The notes: a model not told the origin generated them from the letters alone. Counted from the first letter of the stretch, positions 50,075 through 58,763 are shown. The stretch: DNA of 64,000 nucleotides from ZC4RG17 sp036259475 (GCA_036259475.1 DATABS010000021.1:68460-132459); one strand, 5' to 3'. A program made the numbers and translations.

Positions 50075-50843
50075 CGCGTCGCCGCGGCTGGGAGAGACGT
50101 TGGGCTTGGCCGACGTCGTCTACGCCGAGGACACCCGGCGCAGCGCCAAGCTGCTGGCGGCCCTGGGAGTCTCGGCCGACCTGCGGTCGTATTTCGTAGG
50201 CAACGAGAGGGCTCGAACCGTCGATCTCGAAGCCGACCTGGCCGACGGGCGGGACGTGGCGATCATCACTGACGCCGGCTCCCCGGCCGTGTCCGACCCA
50301 GGTGCGTCGGCCGTCGCTGCCGCCCGCCGGGCCGGGGCCCAAGTCGTCGTGATACCCGGTCCGTCGGCGGTCACCGCCGTGGTCAGCGGATCCGGCATGG
50401 TGGAGGGCCGTTTCGTCTTCGAAGGATTCCTGGCCCGCCGGGGCAAGGAACGCGCCGGCCAGTTGGAGGCTGTCGCCACCGACCTGCGTCCGACGGTCAT
50501 CTTTCTCAGCCCCCACCGGGCGCTGGCCGATCTCACCGATCTCGCCGCGGCCTGCGGGACGGATCGGGAGGTCTGTGTCGGTCGCGAGCTCACGAAGTTG
50601 TATGAGGAGTTGTGGTGGGGAACCCTCGGCCAGGCGGTGGATCGATGGTCCGAAGAGCCACCCAGAGGCGAGTTCTCGTTGGTCGTGGCAGGGGCGGAGC
50701 CGGCCGAGCCCGACCCGGAGGCGGCCGCCGACATCGCCCGGCGATTGGTGGACGACGGCATGTCTCCCTCACAGGCCGCCCGTGAGGCCGCCACCGCCAC
50801 CGGCGTCGCCCGGCGGACGATCTATGAGCGGCTGGTCAACTGA
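50025..50843 (+). CDS. rsmI: 16S rRNA (cytidine(1402)-2'-O)-methyltransferase RsmI
   Basis: A 272-residue SAM-dependent tetrapyrrole-methylase-type enzyme that methylates C1402 of 16S rRNA. Motifs are LYLCSTPIGNLGD at the start, VVYAEDTRRSAKLL, IITDAGSPAVSDPG and VVIPGPSAVTAVVSGSG, then the GTDREVCVGRELTKLYEE segment. The ATG at 50025 follows a possible GTG at 50019. It ends 8 bases into the convergent AbrB-like gene. Confidence 0.93.
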   Translation: MAGRLYLCSTPIGNLGDASPRLGETLGLADVVYAEDTRRSAKLLAALGVSADLRSYFVGNERARTVDLEADLADGRDVAIITDAGSPAVSDPGASAVAAARRAGAQVVVIPGPSAVTAVVSGSGMVEGRFVFEGFLARRGKERAGQLEAVATDLRPTVIFLSPHRALADLTDLAAACGTDREVCVGRELTKLYEELWWGTLGQAVDRWSEEPPRGEFSLVVAGAEPAEPDPEAAADIARRLVDDGMSPSQAAREAATATGVARRTIYERLVN

Positions 50844-51072
50844 GCAACTGGTTGCGGCAGGTGGCGCAGATGCCCTTGCCTTTGAAGTCGCTCACGTGCT
50901 CCTCGCTGGCGCAGAAGGTGCAGGTGCTGGTCATCTTGCGAAGCACGATGTTGGGTCCGTCCACCGAGATGAGGATGTGATCCCCCTCCCGGATGTTGAA
51001 GAGGCGGCGGGTCTCGGCCGGTATGACGACCCGACCCAAATCGTCGATCTTTCGTGCGATGCCGGAATCCAT
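50836..51072 (-). CDS. AbrB/SpoVT-family DNA-binding protein with zinc-ribbon tail
   Basis: A 78-residue protein. The swapped-hairpin AbrB domain reads GIARKIDDLGRVVIPAETRR at residues 4-23, with a GDHILISVDGPNIVLRK strand pair. The C-terminal 30 residues carry CTFCASEEHV and ICATCRNQL, two CxxC pairs forming a likely zinc ribbon. Similar AbrB-ribbon regulators occur in actinobacteria. The target is unknown. The ATG at 51072 is inferred from the domain start; the region upstream is the tatD promoter side (divergent). Confidence 0.8.
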   Translation of the reverse strand: MDSGIARKIDDLGRVVIPAETRRLFNIREGDHILISVDGPNIVLRKMTSTCTFCASEEHVSDFKGKGICATCRNQLLS

Positions 51073-51170
51073 GATCCCCTGTGGTCCTGGGTACCGACGG
51101 AGCCTACACCTCCGCCCGAGGCTCATGCCGTCCGCATCGAGCGCTCGTCCCGTGGGTACTCTCGCCTCCC

Positions 51171-51923
51171 ATGACCTGGGTCGACACCCATTGCCATCTC
51201 CAACTCGACGAACGGCCGGCCCATTCGCTCATCGACCGGGCCGATGAGGTGGAGTGGATGGTCGTCCCGGGCATCGATGCCGATTCCTCACGGGAAGCGG
51301 CCACCCTCGCCGGTCGTCATCCCGGCCGGCTCGACTGGACGGCGGGCCTGCATCCCCACCATGCCGAGCGATGGCCTGATGAGGCGGAGAGGATCTCGAC
51401 TCTTGCCGCTGAAGCGGCCGCGGTGGGGGAGACGGGACTCGACTACTACCGCGTACTCGCCCCGGAACGGCTGCAGAAAGACTCGTTTCGGGCCCAGCTC
51501 GAACTGGCGGCGACCCTCGCCAAACCGGTCGTCGTCCATTGCCGCGACGCCTTCGGCGATGTCTACGACCTGATCGAGGCGACCTCCATCGGGCACCGGA
51601 CGGTGCTCCACTGCTGGACCGGGGGACGGAAGTGGACGCGCCGATTCCTCGATCTCGGTGTCACCTTCTCGTTCGCCGGACCCCTCGCCTTCGACACGGG
51701 CCATACCATCCGGCTGGCCGCTGAGCTTGTTCCGCCCGAACGGGCGATGGTGGAGACCGACACCCCTTACCTCGCCCCGCCCCCGCATCGAGGCGAACCC
51801 AATGAGCCGGCCTGGGTGGTTCACACCGGCGAAGCGCTGGCCACGGTGTGGGGGGTGGACCGGGGGGAGGCGGCCCGCCTCACGTCTGCCACTGCGACCC
51901 GAGTATTTCGAACTGGCTCATGA
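51171..51923 (+). CDS. TatD-family metal-dependent hydrolase
   Basis: A 250-residue TIM-barrel hydrolase. The metal motif TWVDTHCHLQLD starts the protein; AAVGETGLDYYR, VVHCRDAF, VLHCWTG and MVETDTPYLAP carry the remaining ligands. The TatD family includes 3'-5' DNases and D-aminoacyl-tRNA-like deacylases. It is coupled to rsmA by an ATGA overlap, a common arrangement (tatD-rsmA-ispE) in actinobacteria and firmicutes. Confidence 0.92.
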   Translation: MTWVDTHCHLQLDERPAHSLIDRADEVEWMVVPGIDADSSREAATLAGRHPGRLDWTAGLHPHHAERWPDEAERISTLAAEAAAVGETGLDYYRVLAPERLQKDSFRAQLELAATLAKPVVVHCRDAFGDVYDLIEATSIGHRTVLHCWTGGRKWTRRFLDLGVTFSFAGPLAFDTGHTIRLAAELVPPERAMVETDTPYLAPPPHRGEPNEPAWVVHTGEALATVWGVDRGEAARLTSATATRVFRTGS

Positions 51924-52729
51924 CCCACCAGAGCCGTACGACCATCCTCGCCCTGCTGGAGAGACACGGCCTCCTTCCCCGCAAGGCCTACGGGCAGCAC
52001 TTCCTGGCCGATCCCAACCTGATCGACAAGATCGTCGCCGTGGCCGGGGTCGGCCCCGACGATTCGGTGCTCGAGGTAGGCGCGGGGACCGGGGTGCTGA
52101 CCGCGGCATTGGCCAGCACCGGCGCCTCCGTCGTCGCCTATGAGATCGACAGGCGGTTCCAGCCGGTCCTGGGGGAGACGCTGGCGAGTTTGGATGTCGA
52201 CGTCCGCTTCGGCGACATCATGGATGCCGATCTCGATTCGGATCTCGATGGGGAGCCGTGGAAGCTGGTGGCCAATCTGCCGTACAACGTGGGCACGCCG
52301 CTCGTCATGGATGTCTTGCTAGAAGTCCACAAGATCCGATCGGCGACCGTCATGGTCCAAAAGGAGGTGGCCGATCGGTTGGTCGCCGAGCCGGGCACAG
52401 AGGACTACGGGGTCCCGTCGGTGGTCGTGGCCCTAACCGCCCAGGTGGTGGAGCGATTCAGTGTTCCACCGCAGGTGTTCGTCCCCGCACCGCAAGTGTC
52501 ATCGAGCGTGGTTCGCCTCGACCGCGTCGAACCGCCGGCCATGATCGACGAGGCGATCGAGCTTGCCCGAGCCGCATTCGGCCAGCGGCGCAAGATGCTC
52601 CGACGCTCGCTGGCCGAGCGCGTGCCGGAGCCGGTCTTCGAAGAGGCCGGAATCGAGTCCACCGGACGTCCCGAAGACCTCCCACCGGCGGCGTTCGTGC
52701 GGCTGGCGGAGGTGATGTCGCATGCCTGA
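51920..52729 (+). CDS. rsmA: 16S rRNA (adenine(1518)-N(6)/(1519))-dimethyltransferase RsmA (KsgA)
   Basis: A 269-residue Rossmann-fold methyltransferase that dimethylates two adenines at the 3' end of 16S rRNA. The AYGQHFLADPNLI start, SAM motif LEVGAGTGVLT, NLPYNVGTPLVMDVL (motif IV) and PQVFVPAPQVSS follow the family order. Loss of this enzyme gives kasugamycin resistance in known bacteria. It overlaps tatD and is followed by ispE with an 8-base overlap. Confidence 0.95.
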   Translation: MTHQSRTTILALLERHGLLPRKAYGQHFLADPNLIDKIVAVAGVGPDDSVLEVGAGTGVLTAALASTGASVVAYEIDRRFQPVLGETLASLDVDVRFGDIMDADLDSDLDGEPWKLVANLPYNVGTPLVMDVLLEVHKIRSATVMVQKEVADRLVAEPGTEDYGVPSVVVALTAQVVERFSVPPQVFVPAPQVSSSVVRLDRVEPPAMIDEAIELARAAFGQRRKMLRRSLAERVPEPVFEEAGIESTGRPEDLPPAAFVRLAEVMSHA

Positions 52730-53564
52730 ATGGGAGGCCCCGGCGAAGCTCAACCTGGACCTGCGGGTCGGGTCCGTTGAACGGGACGGTCTCCATCCGC
52801 TGCGCTCCTTGGTTCAGACGATTGACTGGACCGACAGGCTCACCGTGGAAGAGAGCGACGAGGACCATCTCGACCTCGCGGGAGCCGAACTCCCCGAAGG
52901 CGGAGAGAACCTCGTGTGGCAGGCGGTGGAAGCGCTGGCCCTCCGTCGTCGACCCCGGCTCCACATTCGCCTCGTCAAATCGATTCCGATCGCGGCGGGG
53001 CTGGGCGGCGGATCCGCCGATGCCGCCGCCACCCTCCTCGCGGTCGGCGAGATGCTGCGCCTGGGACGCCGGCGGATCAGTGCCGTCGCTCCCGAAGTCG
53101 GCGCCGACGTTCCGTTCCTGCTCACCGGCGGCACAGCCGTCCTCGAAGGATACGGCGAACGGGTCACCGCGCTCGACCCGCTGACCGGCTTTGCGGTGGC
53201 GGTGGCCGTCCCACCGTTCGAGCTCGCCACCCCCGACGTGTATCGCCGCTGGGACGAGATGGGCGGACCCGTCGGGACGGAATTGACCGGCGCGGCGCTG
53301 CCGCCGGCCCTGCGCCGTCACGACGAACTGCGCAACGACCTGACTCCGGCGGCCGCCTCCCTTCGTCCCGAACTCCGAGATTGGATGGCCGACCTCGGGG
53401 GGCGATGGGAGCGGCCGGTGATGATGTCCGGATCCGGCCCGGCGTGTTTCGGCTTCTTCCTCGACCGCGACGAAGCGGCTGGCGCCGTCGCCGGCCTCTC
53501 CGAGCACCGGGGGGCGCAAGCGGCCGACCTGAGGCGACAGGGTCCCACCCGGGTGGAGGAATGA
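52722..53564 (+). CDS. ispE: 4-diphosphocytidyl-2-C-methyl-D-erythritol kinase IspE
   Basis: A 280-residue GHMP-fold kinase of the non-mevalonate isoprenoid pathway. Motif 1 is WEAPAKLNLDLRVG, the ATP loop is SIPIAAGLGGGSADAAATL, and motif 3 is MMSGSGPACFGFF. It phosphorylates CDP-ME. The ATG overlaps the rsmA stop by 8 bases. About 85 bases separate its stop from tRNA-Gln. Confidence 0.95.
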   Translation: MPEWEAPAKLNLDLRVGSVERDGLHPLRSLVQTIDWTDRLTVEESDEDHLDLAGAELPEGGENLVWQAVEALALRRRPRLHIRLVKSIPIAAGLGGGSADAAATLLAVGEMLRLGRRRISAVAPEVGADVPFLLTGGTAVLEGYGERVTALDPLTGFAVAVAVPPFELATPDVYRRWDEMGGPVGTELTGAALPPALRRHDELRNDLTPAAASLRPELRDWMADLGGRWERPVMMSGSGPACFGFFLDRDEAAGAVAGLSEHRGAQAADLRRQGPTRVEE

Positions 53565-53650
53565 GGTCCCTGACGAGGCGCCTCCTCCTGGACTCGGCCG
53601 GTGGATCACTACAATGGCCCCGGTCGCCGACGTACGGCGACGTCCTCCCC

Positions 53651-53722
53651 TGGGGGGTGGTGTAATTGGCAGCACTACGGGTTTTGGTCCCGTCAGAGCG
53701 GGTTCGAATCCTGCCCCCCCAG
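53651..53722 (+). tRNA. tRNA-Gln (anticodon TTG)
   Basis: A 72-base cloverleaf. The acceptor arm TGGGGGG pairs with CCCCCCA. The anticodon arm CGGG-TTTTGGT-CCCG gives anticodon TTG for CAA/CAG. The T-arm is GCGGG-TTCGAAT-CCTGC with one wobble pair. The CCA end is not encoded. glmU starts 31 bases downstream. Confidence 0.95.
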
Positions 53723-53752
53723 CTGAGTCCCCGATCCGGAGGTTGATCGATC

Positions 53753-55147
53753 GTGCCCGCCGTCCACGCAGTAGTCCTCGCCGCCGGCAAGGGAACCCGA
53801 ATGCGATCCGACTCTCCCAAGGTGGTCCACCGGGCCGCCGGGCGGACGCTGCTCGACTGGGTGCTGGAGGCGACCACCGCCGCCCGGGCCGACCGAACCA
53901 TCGTCGTCGTCGGTCACCAGGCCGACCAGGTGGCTGCCTCACTGCCGGACGGGTATGAACCGGTGCTCCAAGAGCCCCAGAACGGCACGGGCCACGCCGT
54001 CCAGGTGGCGCTCTCACACCTCGGCGACCTGGACCCCGACGACACGATCCTCGTCACCTACGGTGACATGCCGCTGGTCTCGGGACGGCTCTACGAGACC
54101 CTGGCGAACCGTCCGTCTGGAACCGAGGCCATCATCACCACCGTGGATCCCGGTCCGCCCGGATTCGGAAGAGTGCTGCGGCAGCCCGACGGAGCAGTCG
54201 TGGGCATCGTCGAGGAGCGGGACTGCGACGCCGACCAGCTGAAGATCTCCGAACGCAACGTCGGCCTCTATGCCTTCGCCGCCGGCCCGCTCGCTCGGGC
54301 GATTGCCAACCTCGGACGCGACAACGCCCAGGAGGAGCTGTACCTGACGGACGTTATCGCGCACCTCGTGGCGGCCGGGGACAACGTCGAGGTGCGGAAG
54401 GTGGATGCCGCCGAGGTCAGCGGCGTGAACTCCCACGCCGACCTGGCAGCGGTCCAGGCGGTCCTCCGCCGGCGAATCAACCGGCAACTCATGGAAGACG
54501 GGGTCTGGATGCTCGACCCCGACCGCACCTATGTCGACGCGACCGTCACCGTCGAGCCCGGAGCGTTTCTCTACCCTGGAACCCACTTGCAGGGCTCGTC
54601 CGCCGTCGCAGCGGGCGCCACGGTCGGACCGGATGCGCTAGTGGTGGATTCGGTGATCGGGGCCGAGGCCACCGTGATCTATTCCGTCCTGCGCGGGGTG
54701 GAGATAGGTCAACGGGCTGCCGTCGGCCCGTACGCCTCACTGCGACCGGGAACCGTGCTGCTCGCCGGATCGAAGGCGGGCACCTTCGTGGAGATGAAGA
54801 AGACCACCCTCGGGGAGGGAGCCAAGGTGCCCCACCTCGCCTACATGGGGGACGCCACGATCGGGGCGAGGGCCAACGTCGGCGCAGGGACGATCACCTG
54901 CAACTACGACGGTTACGGCAAATACGAGACCGTTATAGGGGAGCGGGCCTTCATCGGATCCGACACGATGCTGGTGGCTCCGGTGACCGTCGGAGAAGGT
55001 GCCGTGACCGGTGCCGGGTCGGTGATAACCGAAGATGTCCCGCCCGGCTCGCTGGCCGTGGAACGTTCGCAGCAGCAAGAAATACCCGGCTACGCTGACA
55101 GGCGCGCCGCCCGCCAACGAGCGAAAGACGCCGAAGAAGGCAGCTGA
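53753..55147 (+). CDS. glmU: Bifunctional GlcNAc-1-P uridyltransferase / GlcN-1-P acetyltransferase GlmU
   Basis: A 464-residue bifunctional enzyme. The N-terminal uridyltransferase has VVLAAGKGTRM and TYGDMPLV; the C-terminal left-handed beta-helix acetyltransferase has hexapeptide repeats (for example ANVGAGTITCNYDG, RAFIGSDTMLVAPV). It makes UDP-GlcNAc for cell-wall synthesis. Translation starts at a GTG. The stop overlaps prs by one base (TGATG). Confidence 0.96.
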   Translation: MPAVHAVVLAAGKGTRMRSDSPKVVHRAAGRTLLDWVLEATTAARADRTIVVVGHQADQVAASLPDGYEPVLQEPQNGTGHAVQVALSHLGDLDPDDTILVTYGDMPLVSGRLYETLANRPSGTEAIITTVDPGPPGFGRVLRQPDGAVVGIVEERDCDADQLKISERNVGLYAFAAGPLARAIANLGRDNAQEELYLTDVIAHLVAAGDNVEVRKVDAAEVSGVNSHADLAAVQAVLRRRINRQLMEDGVWMLDPDRTYVDATVTVEPGAFLYPGTHLQGSSAVAAGATVGPDALVVDSVIGAEATVIYSVLRGVEIGQRAAVGPYASLRPGTVLLAGSKAGTFVEMKKTTLGEGAKVPHLAYMGDATIGARANVGAGTITCNYDGYGKYETVIGERAFIGSDTMLVAPVTVGEGAVTGAGSVITEDVPPGSLAVERSQQQEIPGYADRRAARQRAKDAEEGS

Positions 55148-56118
55148 TGGACATCGTGTCACGAAGCCGGTTGATGCTGTTCACCGGCAGCGCCAATCCC
55201 GGTCTCGCCAACGAAGTCTCCGATCTGCTCGGTTCCCCGCTCGGCAAACTCGAGCAGTCGATCTTCGCCAACGGGGAGATCTACATCCGTCCCACACAAT
55301 CGGTCAGGGGAGCGGATTGTTTCGTGCTCCAGAGCCATTGTGAGCCGATCAACGATCACATCATGGAGCAGCTCATCACGATCGATGCTCTGCGACGGGC
55401 GTCGGCGCGTCGCATAACCGCGGTCATGCCGTTCTACGGCTACTCCCGTCAGGACAAGAAGGTCCTGCCCCGGGAGCCGATCTCGGCTCGCCTGATGGGT
55501 GACCTCTTCATGACCGCCGGTGCCGACCGCCTGGTCTCCGTCGACCTCCACAGCGGCCAGCTGCAGGGCTTCGTCACCAAGCCGTTCGACCACCTCACCG
55601 CCCTTCCCATCATCACGGACTATCTGCGGGCTCAGATCTCGGGTCCGACCGCCATCATTTCGCCGGACGCCGGCGGGGTGAAGCGGGCCGAGAAGTATGC
55701 CCGCCGGCTCGACGCGTCCATCGCCTTCGTCTATAAGAGGCGCGAGGCGGAGCGACACAACGTCAGCTCCGCCCTCGACATCTCCGGTGATGTGGAAGGC
55801 AAGCATGCCGTCATCGTCGACGACATGATCGACACGGCGGGAACCGTGGCCAACGCAGCCGAGATCGTGCGCAACCTCGGTCCCAGCTCGGTGCGCATCG
55901 CCGCCACTCACGGCATCTTCTCGGGCAACGCCCTCGACCGGATAAAGAACGCACCCGTCGACGAGGTCATCGTCACCAACACCCTTCCGGTGTCCGAGGA
56001 CGTCGCCAATCTCGACACCATCCAGGTCCTGTCGATCGCCCCCATCGTGGCCGAGGCCCTGCAGGCGATATTCATGGACAGCTCGGTCTCGGAGATCTTT
56101 CTCGGCGACAACGCGTGA
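55147..56118 (+). CDS. prs: Ribose-phosphate pyrophosphokinase (PRPP synthetase) Prs
   Basis: A 323-residue enzyme producing PRPP from ribose-5-phosphate and ATP. Family motifs: FANGEIYIRP, YGYSRQDKK, VDLHSGQLQGF and the PRPP-binding loop VIVDDMIDTAGTV. It is coupled to glmU upstream and to the YjbQ-like gene downstream (GTGA). The glmU-prs order is conserved in many actinobacteria. Confidence 0.96.
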   Translation: MDIVSRSRLMLFTGSANPGLANEVSDLLGSPLGKLEQSIFANGEIYIRPTQSVRGADCFVLQSHCEPINDHIMEQLITIDALRRASARRITAVMPFYGYSRQDKKVLPREPISARLMGDLFMTAGADRLVSVDLHSGQLQGFVTKPFDHLTALPIITDYLRAQISGPTAIISPDAGGVKRAEKYARRLDASIAFVYKRREAERHNVSSALDISGDVEGKHAVIVDDMIDTAGTVANAAEIVRNLGPSSVRIAATHGIFSGNALDRIKNAPVDEVIVTNTLPVSEDVANLDTIQVLSIAPIVAEALQAIFMDSSVSEIFLGDNA

Positions 56119-56522
56119 GCTTTTCCAGCGAGACGGTGGAGCTGACCACCGGCTCTCGGGCCGCAGTCGTGGATCTGACCGGCGTCGTCACCGACTTCTG
56201 CCGAGGCAAGGGCGACGGGCTGCTTTCGGTGTTCATCCCCCACGCCACTGCCGGCGTGGCGATCATCGAGGTCGGAGCCGGGTCCGACGACGACCTGCTC
56301 GGAGCGGTGGACGATCTCCTTCCGGCCGATGATCGGTGGCGGCACAGCCACGGTACGCCCGGCCACGGCCGCGATCACGTCCTGCCGGCATTCATCTCTC
56401 CCTCGTTGACGGTCCCGGTGGTGAACGGGTCCCCGGCCCTCGGAACGTGGCAATCCATCGTGCTGGTCGACACCAACCGAGACAACCTCCAGCGACAGGT
56501 CAGACTCAGTTTTCTGGGGTGA
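56115..56522 (+). CDS. YjbQ/UPF0047 family protein
   Basis: A 135-residue protein with the YjbQ pattern: GLLSVFIPHATAGVAIIE (the HATAGV motif carrying a conserved His), a WRHSHGTPGHGRDHVLPAF central region, NGSPALGTWQSIVLVD and an RDNLQRQVRLSFLG end. Some members have a reported thiamine phosphate synthase activity; the physiological role is unclear. The GTG start overlaps the prs stop (4 bases). The 3' end overlaps the convergent LysM gene by 17 bases. Confidence 0.85.
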   Translation: MSFSSETVELTTGSRAAVVDLTGVVTDFCRGKGDGLLSVFIPHATAGVAIIEVGAGSDDDLLGAVDDLLPADDRWRHSHGTPGHGRDHVLPAFISPSLTVPVVNGSPALGTWQSIVLVDTNRDNLQRQVRLSFLG

Positions 56523-57252
56523 GCGCCGGAAGGGCGATCTGCTCTCCCGGGAAGATGAGATCTGGATCGCCCGAACGGATACGGTCCCTGTTGGCCTCGA
56601 CCACCTCGACCCAGTACGGGGCGATTTCGGCTTCGGTGGGGGAGCGGCCGAGGGCGGTGGTCATTCGCCTCTCCGCCAGCTTCCACAGGTGGTCTCCCGG
56701 CTCGGCGACCACCGTCGTGGCCTCCGTTGTGGCGAGAGGCTGCGGTTGGGCTTCCTCTGTTTCGGTGGCCTCGTCTACTTCGGTGTGGCCCACGGCCCTG
56801 CCCGAGCCGGCCGGCACCGGCACGTACGCCGGATCCACCGCGGTGATGGTGTCGTCGGTGGTCACCGGGGCGGGCTCGGTGAGGACCGGATCCACCGCCG
56901 CTCCGGCGGGAGCGATCGAGCCCATCACCAGGTAGCCGGCGAGCAGGGCGTCGATTGATCGTCGGACGGGACCGATCGACAGCCAGTCGACAGATCCGGG
57001 TCGGGCCCCCAACAGCCGGGCGGTGAGATAGATGAGGGTCGAAAGGCCGATCCAGGCCAGAGCGGTGAGGCCGGCGATCCTGGCGAGAGCGGCCAGGGCT
57101 GTCTCAGTCCCGACCGAGTCGAGCCATCCCCCCAGATCTGACCAGTCGATTAGCAGCCAGTCGACCCGGCCCAAACGGAGCAGCGTCCAGCCTGCCGCCA
57201 CGAATGCCACCGCTCCGCCGAGTGGCCCCCACCACCGTCGCCAGCTGCTCAT
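56506..57252 (-). CDS. Membrane protein with C-terminal LysM domain
   Basis: A 248-residue protein. Two to three membrane helices (about residues 10-90) are followed by an Ala/Pro/Thr-rich region (about 115-175). The LysM peptidoglycan-binding motif follows, with VVAEPGDHLWKLAERR, the APYWVEVVEANRDRI helix and PDLIFPGEQIALP. It may anchor to or act on the cell wall. It faces the DUF3107 gene; about 100 bases lie between their starts. Confidence 0.82.
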   Translation of the reverse strand: MSSWRRWWGPLGGAVAFVAAGWTLLRLGRVDWLLIDWSDLGGWLDSVGTETALAALARIAGLTALAWIGLSTLIYLTARLLGARPGSVDWLSIGPVRRSIDALLAGYLVMGSIAPAGAAVDPVLTEPAPVTTDDTITAVDPAYVPVPAGSGRAVGHTEVDEATETEEAQPQPLATTEATTVVAEPGDHLWKLAERRMTTALGRSPTEAEIAPYWVEVVEANRDRIRSGDPDLIFPGEQIALPALTPEN

Positions 57253-57356
57253 GCGCCTGAAACTACGCGATGGGAGCCACCGGCGGAAGGGGTGTGGCCA
57301 GGATGGTTCCGGCGGGCCGATACGATGTCACTCCCGGAGCAGAGGAGTTACGACAC

Positions 57357-57587
57357 ATGGAAGCCAGGATCGGTGTCGCCGACAGCAGCAAGGTCATCGA
57401 AGTCGAGGTCGAGGACGTCGAGTCGTTCCGGCGCGACCTGGAGGAAATGTTCTCCTCGTCTCGGGAGGTCTACTGGTTCACCGACGTCAAGCAGCGAGCG
57501 GTCGGCATACCAGTGGGACGCATCGCCTATGTCGAGATCGACTCGGAGGAAACAGCCCGCAAGGTTGGCTTCGCCCCGGGTACCTGA
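57357..57587 (+). CDS. DUF3107 family small protein
   Basis: A 76-residue protein. It begins MEARIGVADSSKVIEVEVED, contains an acidic helix FRRDLEEMFSS and ends GRIAYVEIDSEETARKVGF, matching DUF3107, a short alpha/beta protein of actinobacteria with no known function. The start at 57357 is fixed by an AGAGGAG ribosome binding site and drops 29 unsupported upstream codons. Confidence 0.78.
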   Translation: MEARIGVADSSKVIEVEVEDVESFRRDLEEMFSSSREVYWFTDVKQRAVGIPVGRIAYVEIDSEETARKVGFAPGT

Positions 57588-57606
57588 GGGCCCCCTGCGA
57601 GAGCCT

Positions 57607-57891
57607 TCAGCGGCGGCGGCGTTGCGCCAGCCACTTCCGGCGCAGGCGGCGGCGATCTTCCTCTGCGTAGCCGCCCCAGACTCCGGACTCCTGGTTCGAC
57701 TCGAAGGCGTATTGGAGACATGCTTCCTGTACCGGGCAGGTGCCGCAGATGGCCACGGCCTCGGCGATCTGTTCGACCGCCCGTCCGGTCGTGCCGACAG
57801 GAAAGAACAAGCTCGGCTCGGAGTCGCGACAGGCGGCGACGTCCTGCCAGTGGGGGCTGGTTGGGATGAGGAGTTCGAGTTGGGCCGGCAT
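57607..57891 (-). CDS. WhiB-family Fe-S transcriptional regulator
   Basis: A 94-residue protein with the four [4Fe-4S]-ligating cysteines at 21, 49, 52 and 58 (AACRDSEPSLFF; AICGTCPVQEAC) and the WhiB turn GVWGGYAEEDRR, followed by an Arg-rich DNA-contact tail. WhiB proteins sense redox or nitric oxide and work with sigma factor. It is shorter than the open frame because MPAQLELL is the first good start. A perfect CRP-type palindrome lies 24-41 bases upstream of its start codon, between it and the divergent phosphodiesterase gene. Confidence 0.93.
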   Translation of the reverse strand: MPAQLELLIPTSPHWQDVAACRDSEPSLFFPVGTTGRAVEQIAEAVAICGTCPVQEACLQYAFESNQESGVWGGYAEEDRRRLRRKWLAQRRRR

Positions 57892-57914
57892 TGTGAGGGT
57901 TCTCCGGTGGGACT

Positions 57915-57932
57915 TTGTGAGAGTGATCACAA
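57915..57932. promoter_or_regulatory. Perfect CRP/GlxR-type palindrome
   Basis: TTGTGA-GAGTGA-TCACAA: an 18-base site with fully symmetric arms, including the textbook TGTGA-N6-TCACA core (57916-57931). It lies in the divergent intergenic region between whiB and the glycerophosphodiester phosphodiesterase gene, closer to whiB. In Mycobacterium tuberculosis, whiB1 is controlled by the CRP-family protein Rv3676 through sites of this type. No CRP gene is seen in this window. Confidence 0.6.
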
Positions 57933-57992
57933 GCTGAGACGCGACCGAAGGCCGCGGGGAAGGCTTGACGGCGGAAACGGTACCCTCGTCCG

Positions 57993-58763
57993 GTGCCCTC
58001 CGCAACGGATTCTTGGGGATTTTCGATGGAGCCCCGAGCTCCCGACGAAGCATCGAACGACCCGCCCAGCGATCAGGGCAGCCGGTTCTTCGGCGGGTCC
58101 ACCGTCGTCGTCGGGCACCGCGGGGACCCGGCCCGTCATCCGGAGAACTCTCTCGCCGGAGTCATGGCGGGGCTGGCTGCCGTGGGACGGGTCGAAATCG
58201 ACCTACGCCTCACGGCCGACGGCCGCTTGATTCTCTCTCACGACCCGGAGACGGCGGGACGGGCGATCGCCGAAAGCACCTGGTCCATGCTGGCACATTC
58301 CGACGCGCCTACCTGTCTCCTCGACGAGGTGCTGGCGATTCCGGGACACCTCGACCTGGAACTGAAGAACCTGCCGGGAGAACCGGGCTTCGATCCGGAG
58401 GGGAGGATGGCGCTCATGGTCGCCTCCCGTGCTCGTTCCAGCGACATCCTCACGTCGTTCTACTGGCCCGACATGGATCTGATCCGGCGCTATGCCGGAG
58501 GCGTTCCCACCGGTCTCCTCGTCGGGGAGGGCGGCTCGGCCCCTGATGCCTTGGCTCACGCCGTCGATCGGGGTCATCGCGCCATCGTCCTCCACCACAG
58601 CCTGATCGACGGGGGATTGTGCCGGGCAGCCTCCGAAGCCTGTATCGAGGTGATGGCCTGGACCGTCAACAGTGTGGATAAGGCCCGTGAGTTGTCTGGA
58701 ATGGGAGTGACAGCGATCATTTCTGATGATCCCCGATCGATATATGCCGGCCTGCGGGAGTGA
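57993..58763 (+). CDS. Glycerophosphodiester phosphodiesterase (GDPD family)
   Basis: A 256-residue GDPD-type TIM barrel. The catalytic motif is VVVGHRGDPARHPENSLAG (His-Arg...Glu-Asn), the metal site is RVEIDLRLTADGRLILSHDP (Glu-x-Asp and the catalytic His) and LELKN carries the last acidic ligand. It hydrolyses glycerophosphodiesters to glycerol-3-phosphate and an alcohol. GTG 57993 or ATG 58026 could start it. It is coupled to the next gene (GTGA overlap). Confidence 0.88.
   Translation: MPSATDSWGFSMEPRAPDEASNDPPSDQGSRFFGGSTVVVGHRGDPARHPENSLAGVMAGLAAVGRVEIDLRLTADGRLILSHDPETAGRAIAESTWSMLAHSDAPTCLLDEVLAIPGHLDLELKNLPGEPGFDPEGRMALMVASRARSSDILTSFYWPDMDLIRRYAGGVPTGLLVGEGGSAPDALAHAVDRGHRAIVLHHSLIDGGLCRAASEACIEVMAWTVNSVDKARELSGMGVTAIISDDPRSIYAGLRE

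Noticed and set aside
52458..54017. 519-residue minus-strand ORF
   Set aside because: Antisense to rsmA, ispE, tRNA-Gln and glmU. Composition is Arg/Gly/Pro-rich and lacks domains.
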